Shown here in pieces: positions 45,176 to 53,665 of a DNA stretch of 64,000 bases (positions within the stretch are counted from its first letter, which is position 1; every line of letters starts with the position of its first letter). Position numbers and translations under genes: made by a program. This stretch comes from Opitutia bacterium (GTDB lineage Bacteria; Verrucomicrobiota; Verrucomicrobiia; Opitutales; UBA953). The stretch lies in the NCBI GenBank assembly GCA_003569245.1, contig BGOM01000011.1, forward strand, positions 1 to 64,000, read 5' to 3'. A model generated the notes under the pieces. It was not told where the DNA came from. It made no database searches and saw nothing but the letters and a program-made list of their open reading frames with translations.

Positions 45176-48100
45176 ATGATGACCATCGCCCTCCGCGCCC
45201 TCGGCGCCCTTGTGTTGTTCGCGGTCGCCGGCCTCCCGGCCGCCCCCGCCGACATCGTCTTCCTGGCCGGCGGCCGGAGCCATGGCCCGGGCGAGCACGA
45301 GTTCAACGCCGGTTGCCAGCTGCTCGCCAAGGCCATCAACGAGCAGAGCGGCCTCGGCCTCAAGGCCACCGTCGTCTCGGGCTGGCCCAAGGACGAGTCC
45401 GTCCTGGATGGCATCAAGTGCCTGGTGATCTACGCCGATGGGACCAGCGTCGTCGGCAAGGGTTGGAAAAAAGTCGATGACCTGGCCAAGAAGGGCACGG
45501 GCCTCGTCTTCATGCACTACGCCGTCCACCCCGACGCCAAGGACGGCGAACAGTATTACCGTCCGTGGATCGGCGGCGCGTTCGAGACCGGCTGGTCCGT
45601 GAACCCCCACTGGGTGGCCGACCTCAAGGCCCTCCCGAACCATCCCGTCTCCCGCGGCGTCGCCGGTCTCGTCCAGGCCTACGACGAGTTCTACTACCAC
45701 ATGCGTTTCCCGGCGGACCGCTCGAAGGTCCTCGACCTCGTGACCGCCACGCCCACCCGCGCGAACGTCAAGAAGTACATCAACCTCTGGAACCAGCACG
45801 GCGTCGAAGGCTTGGATAAGCCGCAGACCCTGATGTGGGGCCTGGAGCGCCCCGACGGCGGACGCGGCGTCGGTTTCACCGGCGGCCACTATCACCGCAA
45901 CTGGGCCATCGATGGTTTCCGCAAGCTCGCCCTGAACGCGATCGTCTGGGCCGCCAAGGTCGAGGTCCCGGCCGAGGGCGTGAAGTCCGCCGCCGTCAGC
46001 GAAGACGAACTCAACGCCAACCTCGACGCCAAGGGCAAGAACCCTGCGCGCCTGACCGTCCCCCAGGCCGGGGAATTCGCGAAGATCCCCGCCGCGGCGA
46101 TCCAGGTCGACCGTGAGAAGGGCTTCGGCGCCGCCGCCCAGCCGCCGGCGAAGCCGGCGGAGAAGTCGGAAGCCAAGCCGGCCACCCCCGCGCCCAGCGC
46201 CGCCAAGGTCGAAGCCGTGAAGCCGCTCGCCCAGTCCAAGGATATCACCACCGGCGACAAGCAGCGGCTCACCGAGCTCACCGCCGACCTCAAAGGCGCC
46301 AAGGAACTGTACCTGATGGTCTCCGACCTCGGCGATACCAACTGCGACTGGGCCGACTGGATCGAACCGACCTTGCTCATGGCCGATGGCTCCACCCGCA
46401 ACCTGACCGAGCTGAAGTGGAAGTCCGCCAGCGCCAGCCACGGCGCCGCGCTGGTCGGCAAGAACAACTCCAAGGGTCCGCTCACCGTCGCCAAGAAGGT
46501 CTACACGAACGGCATCGGCACCCACGCGACGTCCGTCATCGCCTACGACCTCCCCGCCGGGGTCGTCGGTTTCCGCACGCAGGTCGCCCTCGACGACGGC
46601 GGCATGGAGCGCGGCGGCAAGCGGAGTCCCGCGGCCGTGCGCTTCCTCGTCTTCGGCGCGAAGCCGGACGAACAGAAGGCGGTCGCCGTCGAAGACGGCC
46701 CCATGCTCGTCCCGCCGGAGCTCTTCACGGTGCCCGAAGGTTTCGAGGTCACGGTCTGGGCGACTTCCCCGCAGCTCTTCAACCCCACCAACATCGACTT
46801 CGACGAGAAGGGTCGCCTCTTCGTCGCCGAGGGCGTGAATTACCGCGGCAAGGGCGGTCGTCGCAAGGAAGGCGACCGGATCGTGGTCCTCGAGGATACC
46901 ACCGGCGCGGGCAAGGCCGACAAGGTGACGGTCTTCACGCAGGAGACGGCCCTGGCCTCGCCGCTGGGGGTCGCCGCCATCGATGGCAAGATCGTCGTCT
47001 CGCAGCCGCCGGACCTGCTCGTCTACACCGATGTCAACCGCGACGGGGTCTTCGATCCCGCGACGGACAAGCGCGAGGTACTGCTGACCGGCTTCGCCGG
47101 CCGCCAGCACGACCACTCCCTGCACAGCGTGACCGTCGGTCCCGACGGCAAGTGGAACTTCAACCAGGGCAATACCGGGGCCGACTTCATCGACAAGGCC
47201 GGCCGCCATTTCTACATGGGCAGCCCTTACATGCTCGGCGGCATCGCCGGTAAGCGCAGCGACGACGGCAATGTCTGGATCGGCGGCTTCTCCGTCCGCA
47301 TGAACGCCGACGGCTCCGACCTCCGCATCGTCGGCCACAACTACCGTAACAGCTACGAGCAGGCCATCAACTCGTTCGGCGATCTCTACCAGAGCGACAA
47401 CGACGACCCGCCCGCGTGCCGCGTCTCGCTGGTCATGGAGGGCGGCAACGCCGGTTTCGCCTCGCTCGACGGCAAGCGCTCCTGGGGTGCGGACAAGCGT
47501 CCCGGCCAGGATACCCCGACCGCCGAGTGGCGACAGGAGGACCCGAACACCATGCCCGCGGGCGACGTCTACGGCGGCGGCTCCCCGACCGGCGTGGCCT
47601 TCTACGAGAACGGCGCGCTCGGCGATAAATGGAACGGCCTGCTCCTCGCCTGCGAGGCCGGCAAGAACGTGATCTTCGGTTATCAGCCCAAGCCCGACGG
47701 CGCCGGCATGAAGCTCGAGCGCTTCGACTTCATCACCTCCAACAAGGAGAAGGAATGGGCCGGGTCCGACTTCCTCGGCGGTCGCGCCTCCGGCGTCCTC
47801 AAGACGATGTTCCGACCCGCCGACGTCACCGTCGGTCCCGATGGCGCGATCTACTTCGCCGATTGGTACGACCCCGGCGTGGGCGGCCACGGTACGCGCG
47901 ACAACCGCTACACCGGCACGATCTACCGCCTCGCCCCCAAGGGCTTCAAGTCGGTGGTCCCGAAGATCGACCTCGGCACGACCGAAGGTCAGCTCCTCGC
48001 CCTGCGCAGTCCCGCCCCGAACGTCCGCGGCGCCGCCTTCGGCCGCCTGAAGGCCCAGGGGGACAAGGTCGCCGACGACGTCGCCGCGCTGCTGTCCGAT

Positions 48101-49267
48101 GCCAATCCTTACGTGGCGTCCCGGGCCGTCTGGCTGCTCGCCCAGCTGGGTGAGAAGGGTGCCGCCCGCGCCCGCCAGGAACTCGCCTCCGCCGACGCCA
48201 CCCGCCGCCTGGTCGCCTTCCGCGCCCTGCGCTCCGCCGGTCGCGAGGTGTTCGCCCTCTGCCAGGCCGCCGCGACCGACGCCTCCCCGGCGGTCCGCCG
48301 CGAGGTCGCCCTCGCGCTCCGCGATTTCAAGACCCCGGCCGCCGTCGCCACGCTCGTGACCGTCGCCAAGGGTTTCGACGGCAAGGACCGCGCCTACCTC
48401 GAGGCCATCGGCCTGGGCGCCATCGATCGCGAAGCCGAGGTCTACGCCGCGATCGCCAAGGAACTCGGCGGCGCCCCCGCCGCCTGGTCGCCCGCTTTCG
48501 CCGCGCTCACCTGGCGCCTGCACCCGCCCCAGTCCGTCGCCGGCGTCCGCGAGCGCCTGCTCTCGGGCAAGCTCACCAAGGACGAGGCCAAGGTCGCCCT
48601 GACCGGTCTCGCCTTCACCAAGAGCGCCGCCGCCGCCACGACCATGGTCGAGCTCGCCCTCGACAAGAACTTCGTCCACCGCGAGCTGGCCAACTGGTGG
48701 CTGCAGAGCCGCAAGGGCAACGACTGGAAGGAATTCGACGTCGAGAAGGTCATGAAGCTCCGCGGTCTCTACGACCCGGCCAAGGCCGTCGTCAGCCCGG
48801 TCGACCTCCTGCCCGAGGCGCCGGACGCCAAGCCCCTGTCCGCCATCGAGCAGATCGCCGCCCTGAAGGGTGATGCCGTCCGCGGCAAGACCGCCGCCGC
48901 GGTCTGTCTCGGTTGCCACCGCCTGGGCGACCAGGGCGTGGACTACGGCCCCAACCTCACCACCTACGCCAAGCAGCAGTCGGTCGAGACCGTCGTGCTC
49001 GGCATCGCCCGCCCGTCCGCGGAGATCTCGCACGGCTTCGAGGGCGTGCGCCTGACGACCACCGACGGGGTGGTGGTGCACGGCATCGTCCTCAGCGACG
49101 CCGACCCGATCATGCTCAAGTGCGTGGGCGGCGTGGTGCAGACCATCCCCAAGGCCAAGGTCAAGGAACTCGCCCCGCTCAAGCGCTCCCTGATGCTGTA
49201 CCCTTCGCAGATGGGCCTGACGGACCAATCCGTCGCCGACCTCGTGGCCTACCTCCGGACGCTCTGA
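45176..49267 (+). CDS. ThuA-NPCBM-propeller-HEAT-cytochrome c fusion protein
   Basis: A 1363-residue exported multidomain protein. In order: a signal peptide (about 1-25); a ThuA-like domain (about 26-265; IVFLAGGRSHGPGEHEFNAG, GLVFMHYAVHP, MWGLERPDGGRGVGFTGGHY); and an Ala/Pro/Lys linker (about 310-355). An NPCBM-like carbohydrate-binding module (about 360-500; LYLMVSDLGDTNCDWADWIE, KVYTNGIGTHATSVIAYDL) follows. A PVC-type dehydrogenase propeller runs about 515-930 (FTVPEGFEVTVWATSPQLFN, DVTVGPDGAIYFADWYDPGV). HEAT-like repeats span about 940-1175 (RGAAFGRLKAQGD, ASRAVWLLAQLGEKGAARAR). A C-terminal cytochrome c carries CLGCH (about 1244-1248). The whole suggests glycan binding, oxidation and electron transfer in one chain; that role is inference. 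It is the largest gene here and is followed by a Sel1-like gene. Confidence 0.9.
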   Translation: MMTIALRALGALVLFAVAGLPAAPADIVFLAGGRSHGPGEHEFNAGCQLLAKAINEQSGLGLKATVVSGWPKDESVLDGIKCLVIYADGTSVVGKGWKKVDDLAKKGTGLVFMHYAVHPDAKDGEQYYRPWIGGAFETGWSVNPHWVADLKALPNHPVSRGVAGLVQAYDEFYYHMRFPADRSKVLDLVTATPTRANVKKYINLWNQHGVEGLDKPQTLMWGLERPDGGRGVGFTGGHYHRNWAIDGFRKLALNAIVWAAKVEVPAEGVKSAAVSEDELNANLDAKGKNPARLTVPQAGEFAKIPAAAIQVDREKGFGAAAQPPAKPAEKSEAKPATPAPSAAKVEAVKPLAQSKDITTGDKQRLTELTADLKGAKELYLMVSDLGDTNCDWADWIEPTLLMADGSTRNLTELKWKSASASHGAALVGKNNSKGPLTVAKKVYTNGIGTHATSVIAYDLPAGVVGFRTQVALDDGGMERGGKRSPAAVRFLVFGAKPDEQKAVAVEDGPMLVPPELFTVPEGFEVTVWATSPQLFNPTNIDFDEKGRLFVAEGVNYRGKGGRRKEGDRIVVLEDTTGAGKADKVTVFTQETALASPLGVAAIDGKIVVSQPPDLLVYTDVNRDGVFDPATDKREVLLTGFAGRQHDHSLHSVTVGPDGKWNFNQGNTGADFIDKAGRHFYMGSPYMLGGIAGKRSDDGNVWIGGFSVRMNADGSDLRIVGHNYRNSYEQAINSFGDLYQSDNDDPPACRVSLVMEGGNAGFASLDGKRSWGADKRPGQDTPTAEWRQEDPNTMPAGDVYGGGSPTGVAFYENGALGDKWNGLLLACEAGKNVIFGYQPKPDGAGMKLERFDFITSNKEKEWAGSDFLGGRASGVLKTMFRPADVTVGPDGAIYFADWYDPGVGGHGTRDNRYTGTIYRLAPKGFKSVVPKIDLGTTEGQLLALRSPAPNVRGAAFGRLKAQGDKVADDVAALLSDANPYVASRAVWLLAQLGEKGAARARQELASADATRRLVAFRALRSAGREVFALCQAAATDASPAVRREVALALRDFKTPAAVATLVTVAKGFDGKDRAYLEAIGLGAIDREAEVYAAIAKELGGAPAAWSPAFAALTWRLHPPQSVAGVRERLLSGKLTKDEAKVALTGLAFTKSAAAATTMVELALDKNFVHRELANWWLQSRKGNDWKEFDVEKVMKLRGLYDPAKAVVSPVDLLPEAPDAKPLSAIEQIAALKGDAVRGKTAAAVCLGCHRLGDQGVDYGPNLTTYAKQQSVETVVLGIARPSAEISHGFEGVRLTTTDGVVVHGIVLSDADPIMLKCVGGVVQTIPKAKVKELAPLKRSLMLYPSQMGLTDQSVADLVAYLRTL

Positions 49268-49351
49268 GTTAGTATAAATCTAGTGTCTGGTTTGGAAGCC
49301 CCCGGCTTCGTGTCGGCTTGCCCGGCCGGGCCGGGGCGGCATCGTGGGCCC

Positions 49352-50149
49352 ATGTCCCGACTGTCCGTGCTCCTGCTCGCCCTCCTGCCCGGCCTGCTGC
49401 CGGCCCAGCAGACGCTCATCCCGCGCTACCGCGCCGCCGAGCTCGGCGACCCCGCCGCCCAGGTGGAGGTCGGCCAGTATTACGTGAGTCAGGCGCACGC
49501 CACGTCCCTCGCCCGGAACCTCACCGAGGCCCGCGACTGGTATGACCGGGCCGCGAAGCAAGGCTACCCCGTCGGCATGCTCCGACTGGCGGAGCTCCAC
49601 CTGCGGGACGAACCCGAGGTCCGCGACCCGGCGGAGGCTTTCCGCTGGATGGACCGTCTCTACGAGACCAACCATCCGGAGAGCGGTTGCAACGCGGCGC
49701 TCGCCCGCTTCTACGCCGACGGGGTGCCGGCCCGGGACGGCCGGGTCGCCGTCGCCGCCGATCCGCGCAAGGCCTATTACCATATCATCCTCCAGCAGGC
49801 GGCGGGCTCGCTCCCGCACGACCTCGGACTCCTGCGGGCCGACCTGCGCAAGCGTCTGTCCTCCGCCGACGTGAAGGACGTCGAGGACCGGGCGTTCCGC
49901 TGGGTCGAGGATCATAACAAGCCGGCCCTCCGGCCGGACGCGGAACTCGCCGCCGGCGAGGGCTCCGCGAAGGGAAGCAAGCAGCCGGACAAGGACCGGA
50001 AGGCGACCACCACCGATGAGCCGATCGACACCTCGGACAAGGCGCTCGCGCTCGCCCTCAAGCACCAGCAGGAGAGCGCGCGGCAGGTGACGCCCCTGGG
50101 TAAGCAGCAACGCTACGTGTTGCCGGGCCCCGCGCGCGACAAGAAGTGA
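49352..50149 (+). CDS. Sel1-repeat-like (TPR-type) secreted protein
   Basis: A 265-residue exported protein with a hydrophobic signal peptide (about 1-18, ending LLPAQQ). Two or three Sel1-like helical repeats follow: AELGDPAAQVEVGQYYVSQA, ARDWYDRAAKQGYPVGMLRL and AEAFRWMDRLYE. Such solenoids bind other proteins and often scaffold complexes. The C-terminal third (about 185-265) is charged and low-complexity (GSAKGSKQPDKDRKATT) and has no family match that I recognise. An in-frame start at 49283 exists, but the signal peptide begins at 49352. It lies 84 bp after the ThuA fusion and 46 bp before the DUF6797-like gene. Confidence 0.8.
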   Translation: MSRLSVLLLALLPGLLPAQQTLIPRYRAAELGDPAAQVEVGQYYVSQAHATSLARNLTEARDWYDRAAKQGYPVGMLRLAELHLRDEPEVRDPAEAFRWMDRLYETNHPESGCNAALARFYADGVPARDGRVAVAADPRKAYYHIILQQAAGSLPHDLGLLRADLRKRLSSADVKDVEDRAFRWVEDHNKPALRPDAELAAGEGSAKGSKQPDKDRKATTTDEPIDTSDKALALALKHQQESARQVTPLGKQQRYVLPGPARDKK

Positions 50150-50195
50150 CCGACTCGAGGTTTGCCTCGAAGGGCCCCGACGCTTTGCTTCACGC

Positions 50196-52441
50196 ATGCG
50201 TCCGTCACTCGTCGCCCTCCTTGCCACCGCCGTCCTGGCCTTGGGTCAGGCCCCGAAGCCGGGTGCCGTCGCCAAGAATCCGACGGAGGCGCCGGGTCGC
50301 TGGATTTTCGCCACGGTCGGCGTGGATCGGAAGCCCGACGGCACCGCCGAGCATACCGCGCTGAAAGGCCTGGCCCTCCGCTTGGGCGAGGACGGCAAGC
50401 ATGCCCTCGCCTACGACACCGAGCTCGCCCGGGTCGTGGGTGGTTGGTCAGGCAAGTTCGTCAGCGAGATGAACCTCATGTCCCGCGGCGAGTACCCGTC
50501 GGCCCTGGGCAGCGTGTATTTCTCCACCGATGATGACCTCGCCGGTCTCGCCGTCGGCGAGGCCGCCCCCCGACTCGCGCGTCGCAAGGGTTTCGGCGCG
50601 CTGGGGGCAGGGCACTACCGCTTACTCTCTTTCCAGCCGCACGGCGACGGCGTGCTCACCTTCGGCGTCCCTGGCGCGGCCGATCGCGTCGTCGAGACGC
50701 CTCGCGTCGTCGATTCCAATGAAGCCCAGGTGCTGGTTCGCTCCCTCGTGACCGAGACGACCAACGGGGTGACCGTGCTGCTGGGCCGGTCCCAGGATGC
50801 CGCGCGGATCGGTGTGCGTGGGCCGGGTCGCCGCGATCAGGTCGATGGCTGGGAAGTCTACCGCATTCCCGCCGGCAAGCAGCAGGTGGAGGTCGCCTAC
50901 GCGCCGGTCGGCGCGGCCCGGCCCGAAGGCTGGCCTGAGGCGGGCGCGCCTGCCGCTCCCGGCCGACGCTGGCCGCAGACCGTCGAGACCAAGGGCGAAC
51001 TCTCGACGAAGGTCGGCGAGCCGTACGTGGTCGACCGGATCAAGCTGCCCGAAGCCAACCCTTGGAAAGCCCCGCTCTACACCTCGGCGCTCGACTTCCT
51101 GCCCGACGGACGCGCGGTCGTGGCCACCTTCCACGGCGATGTCTTCGTCGCCTCCGGCCTCGACGAAACCTTGGCAAAGGTCACCTGGCGTCGGTTTGCC
51201 GCCGGCCTCTACCACCCGCTCGGCCTGAAGGTCGTGGGCGGGGACGTCTATGTCACCTGCCGCGACGGCCTCTGGAAGCTGCGCGACACCGATGCCGATG
51301 GCGAATGCGACCGCTATGAGGTCTTCAACGGCGATCTCCAGGTCACCAAGAACTTCCACGAGTTCGTCTTCGACCTGCAGACGGACGCCGCCGGCAACTT
51401 CTACTTCCTCAAGGCGGGCCCGGTCCGCAAAGGCGGCCGCGGGTTCGACGACCTCTGCGATCACCATGGCGCGCTGCTCAAGGTCTCACCGGATGGGCGC
51501 GACTTGTCCGTGGTGGCCACCGGCTTCCGCGCGCCCAACGGCCTCGGCCTCAGCCCGACCGGGCAACTCACCACCGGAGACAACGAAGGCACCTGGACGC
51601 CGGTCTGCCGGCTGAACTGGGTCAAGGCCGGCGGCTTCTACGGCGTGCCTCCGCTGGCCCACCGCGCGACCGAGCCGACCGATTACGATCGCCCGCTCTG
51701 CTGGTTCCCGAAGGAGGTCGACAACTCCAGCGGCGGGCAGGTGTGGGTGACCTCCGACAAGTTCGGCCCGTGGAAGGATCGCCTCCTGCACCTCAGCTAC
51801 GGCACCTGCTCGCTCTTCGGCGTCCTGCCCCAGGAGGTCAGTTTCCGCGGTCAGCCCCAGATGCAGGGCGGGGTGACGCGCTTCAACGTGACCTTCGACA
51901 GCGGCGCCATGCGCGCGCGTTTCCGCCCGCAGGATGGGCAGCTCTACGTGGTCGGGCTCCGCGGCTGGCAGACGACCGCGACGCGCAATGGTTGCCTCCA
52001 GCGCGTCCGCTACACCGGCGCGAGTTACCGCGCGCCGCTCCAGCTGGCCGTCCATCCCGGGCAGGTCGTGCTCACCTTCGGCGCCCCGGTCGACCGGAAG
52101 GCCGCGGAGGATCCCGCCAGCTGGAACGCGGAACTCTGGAACTATGTCTGGTCGGCCGCCTATGGCTCGCCCGACGTCTCCACGCTCGCCACCGCCCGCC
52201 CGGCGGCGGAGGTCGGCAAGGACGGCAAACCGGAATTCTCCAAGGATCAGATGGCCGAGCGGAAGCACGATCCCTTGGTCATCCGCTCCGCCAAGGTTTC
52301 CGCCGACGGCCTGACCGTCACCTTGGATGCTCCGGAGCTTCGTCCGGCCATGCAGATGCAGCTCAAGTACGACTGAAGTCCGCCGACGGTCAGGAGCTAC
52401 GCGGGCAGGTGGTCAACACCATCCACGCCCTGACGAAGTAA
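50196..52441 (+). pseudogene. DUF6797-like secreted propeller protein, 3' frameshift
   Basis: An exported protein of 726 residues as read (748 if the frame is restored). A signal peptide (about 1-18) precedes an N-terminal beta domain of DUF6797 type (about 25-255; GRWIFATVGVDRKPDGTAEH, SGKFVSEMNLMSRGEYPSAL). An NHL/sorbosone-dehydrogenase-like propeller follows (about 285-610; LPDGRAVVATFHGDVFVASG, DTDADGECDRYEVFNG, FRAPNGLGLSPTGQL). The reading frame stops at TGA 52374-52376 inside LKYD. Adding one base there (CC for C) continues LKSADGQELRGQVVNTIHAL to a TAA at 52439-52441, which matches the family ending. No heme motif is visible. The loss removes only about 22 residues, so the product may still work. 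Confidence 0.78.
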
Positions 52442-52456
52442 CGCGGGCGCGGTCCC

Positions 52457-53602
52457 TCACTTGCCGCTCGGCACGTAGCCCTTCCAGAGCCACTCCAAGG
52501 CGTTCGGGAGGATCTGGGCGCGGGCGGGCCCGAGGCCGTGGCCGGCATTCTGGCAGAAGAGGTACTGGTAGGGGTAGCCTTTGGCCTTGAGGACCTTGGC
52601 CATGCGGTGGTTGGCCTCGACCCAGTCGTGCATGCCGTCGCGCATCACGTTCGGGTTGAAGTTATCGCGGTCGCCCACGGCCAGATACAGGCGGATCGGC
52701 TTGCGCTCGGACTTCGGGATCAGCTGGTCGTGGAAATCCCAGGCGCCGCCCGGCGTGGCGGGGTCGAAGGGCCACTGCTGGTTGACGAACGTCCCCGAAA
52801 GCGTCAGCACGCGGCGGAACCACTCGGGGTGGTACCAGGCCATGATCAGCGCGGCGGAACCGCCGGAGCTCGTGCCCATGGTCGCGCGGCCCTCGGGGTC
52901 GGTCGTGAACTTCACGCCGGTCTTCTGCTCCACCTGGGGGAGCACCTCGAGCTGGATGAACTCGGCGAAGAGCCCGGACATCGTGTCGTACTCCTTGCCG
53001 CGCTCATGGCCTTGCGCGTCGCCGCCGCCGTTGGCGATCATCACCGTGATCACGGGCGGGATCCGCTTCTGCGCGATCAGGTTGTCGAGGAGGCGGCACA
53101 GGTTGAGGTCGGGCTTGCCCAGCCCCGGACCATCATGCGTGACCAGCAGCGGGGCCGCCGTGCCGGGTACGTACTGGGCCGGGATGTGGACGGTGATCGT
53201 GCGCTTGTAGTCGATGGTATGCGTCGCGACGATCAAGGTCTTCGGGTTCTGCGGGTCCGGCGTGCCGAACTCCTTGCGCGCGATACCCGGGTTGAACCGC
53301 TGGCAATCCTTCGAGTTCATGACGAACTGCTCCACGCGTCCCTGCGGGACCCCGGCGATGGCCTTCGTCTCGGGGGCGGCCACGTAATCCGGGCCCACCA
53401 CGAAATCGCCGTAGGCGTCGGCGGAGGGCGTCGCGCCCGGCTTGCCGTCGAGGCGGATGAACTTCGGGGCGGTCGGACCGTCGAACGGCCGGGTCGGCGG
53501 CTGCGGGCGCGCGGCCGGCTTGGGGGCCGGGGTGACGGTCTTGGGCGCGTCGGCGGCGAAGCCGGTCAGCGCGAGGAGCAAGAGGGCGGGGCGGAGGCTC
53601 AT
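52457..53602 (-). CDS. Secreted esterase, enterochelin esterase-like
   Basis: A 381-residue secreted alpha/beta hydrolase. A signal peptide (about 1-17) is followed by a Pro/Ala-rich linker (about 18-45), then an esterase D / enterochelin esterase-like domain. This shows TITVHIPAQYVPGTAAPLLV, VTHDGPGLGKPDLNLC, the nucleophile elbow GRATMGTSSGGSAALIMAWY, GDRDNFNPNVMRDGMHDWVE (acid) and FCQNAGHGLGPA (His). Some relatives are feruloyl/acetyl xylan esterases and some act on siderophores. No iron genes are nearby, so a carbohydrate ester is likelier. It converges with the DUF6797-like gene (restored stops 16 bp apart). Confidence 0.85.
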   Translation of the reverse strand: MSLRPALLLLALTGFAADAPKTVTPAPKPAARPQPPTRPFDGPTAPKFIRLDGKPGATPSADAYGDFVVGPDYVAAPETKAIAGVPQGRVEQFVMNSKDCQRFNPGIARKEFGTPDPQNPKTLIVATHTIDYKRTITVHIPAQYVPGTAAPLLVTHDGPGLGKPDLNLCRLLDNLIAQKRIPPVITVMIANGGGDAQGHERGKEYDTMSGLFAEFIQLEVLPQVEQKTGVKFTTDPEGRATMGTSSGGSAALIMAWYHPEWFRRVLTLSGTFVNQQWPFDPATPGGAWDFHDQLIPKSERKPIRLYLAVGDRDNFNPNVMRDGMHDWVEANHRMAKVLKAKGYPYQYLFCQNAGHGLGPARAQILPNALEWLWKGYVPSGK

Positions 53603-53665
53603 GAGGGGCAGGGGGTTAGTCCCGTTTAAGGGGCCCCGGTTCCGCGCACGCAAGCCTTTCGAGGT

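Noticed and set aside
45143-49228. Very long open antisense frame opposite the ThuA fusion
   Set aside because: It mirrors the codon structure of the real gene at high GC. Its translation is Gly/Ala/Val/Asp-rich without domain motifs. The sense strand has clear signal, domain and heme motifs.
50155-50170. Hairpin TCGAGG/CCTCGA as terminator of the Sel1-like gene
   Set aside because: Only a six-base stem and no T-run on either strand.
52457-53602. Siderophore (enterobactin) esterase
   Set aside because: The fold fits, but no iron-uptake genes are present and the protein is secreted among glycan-related genes.
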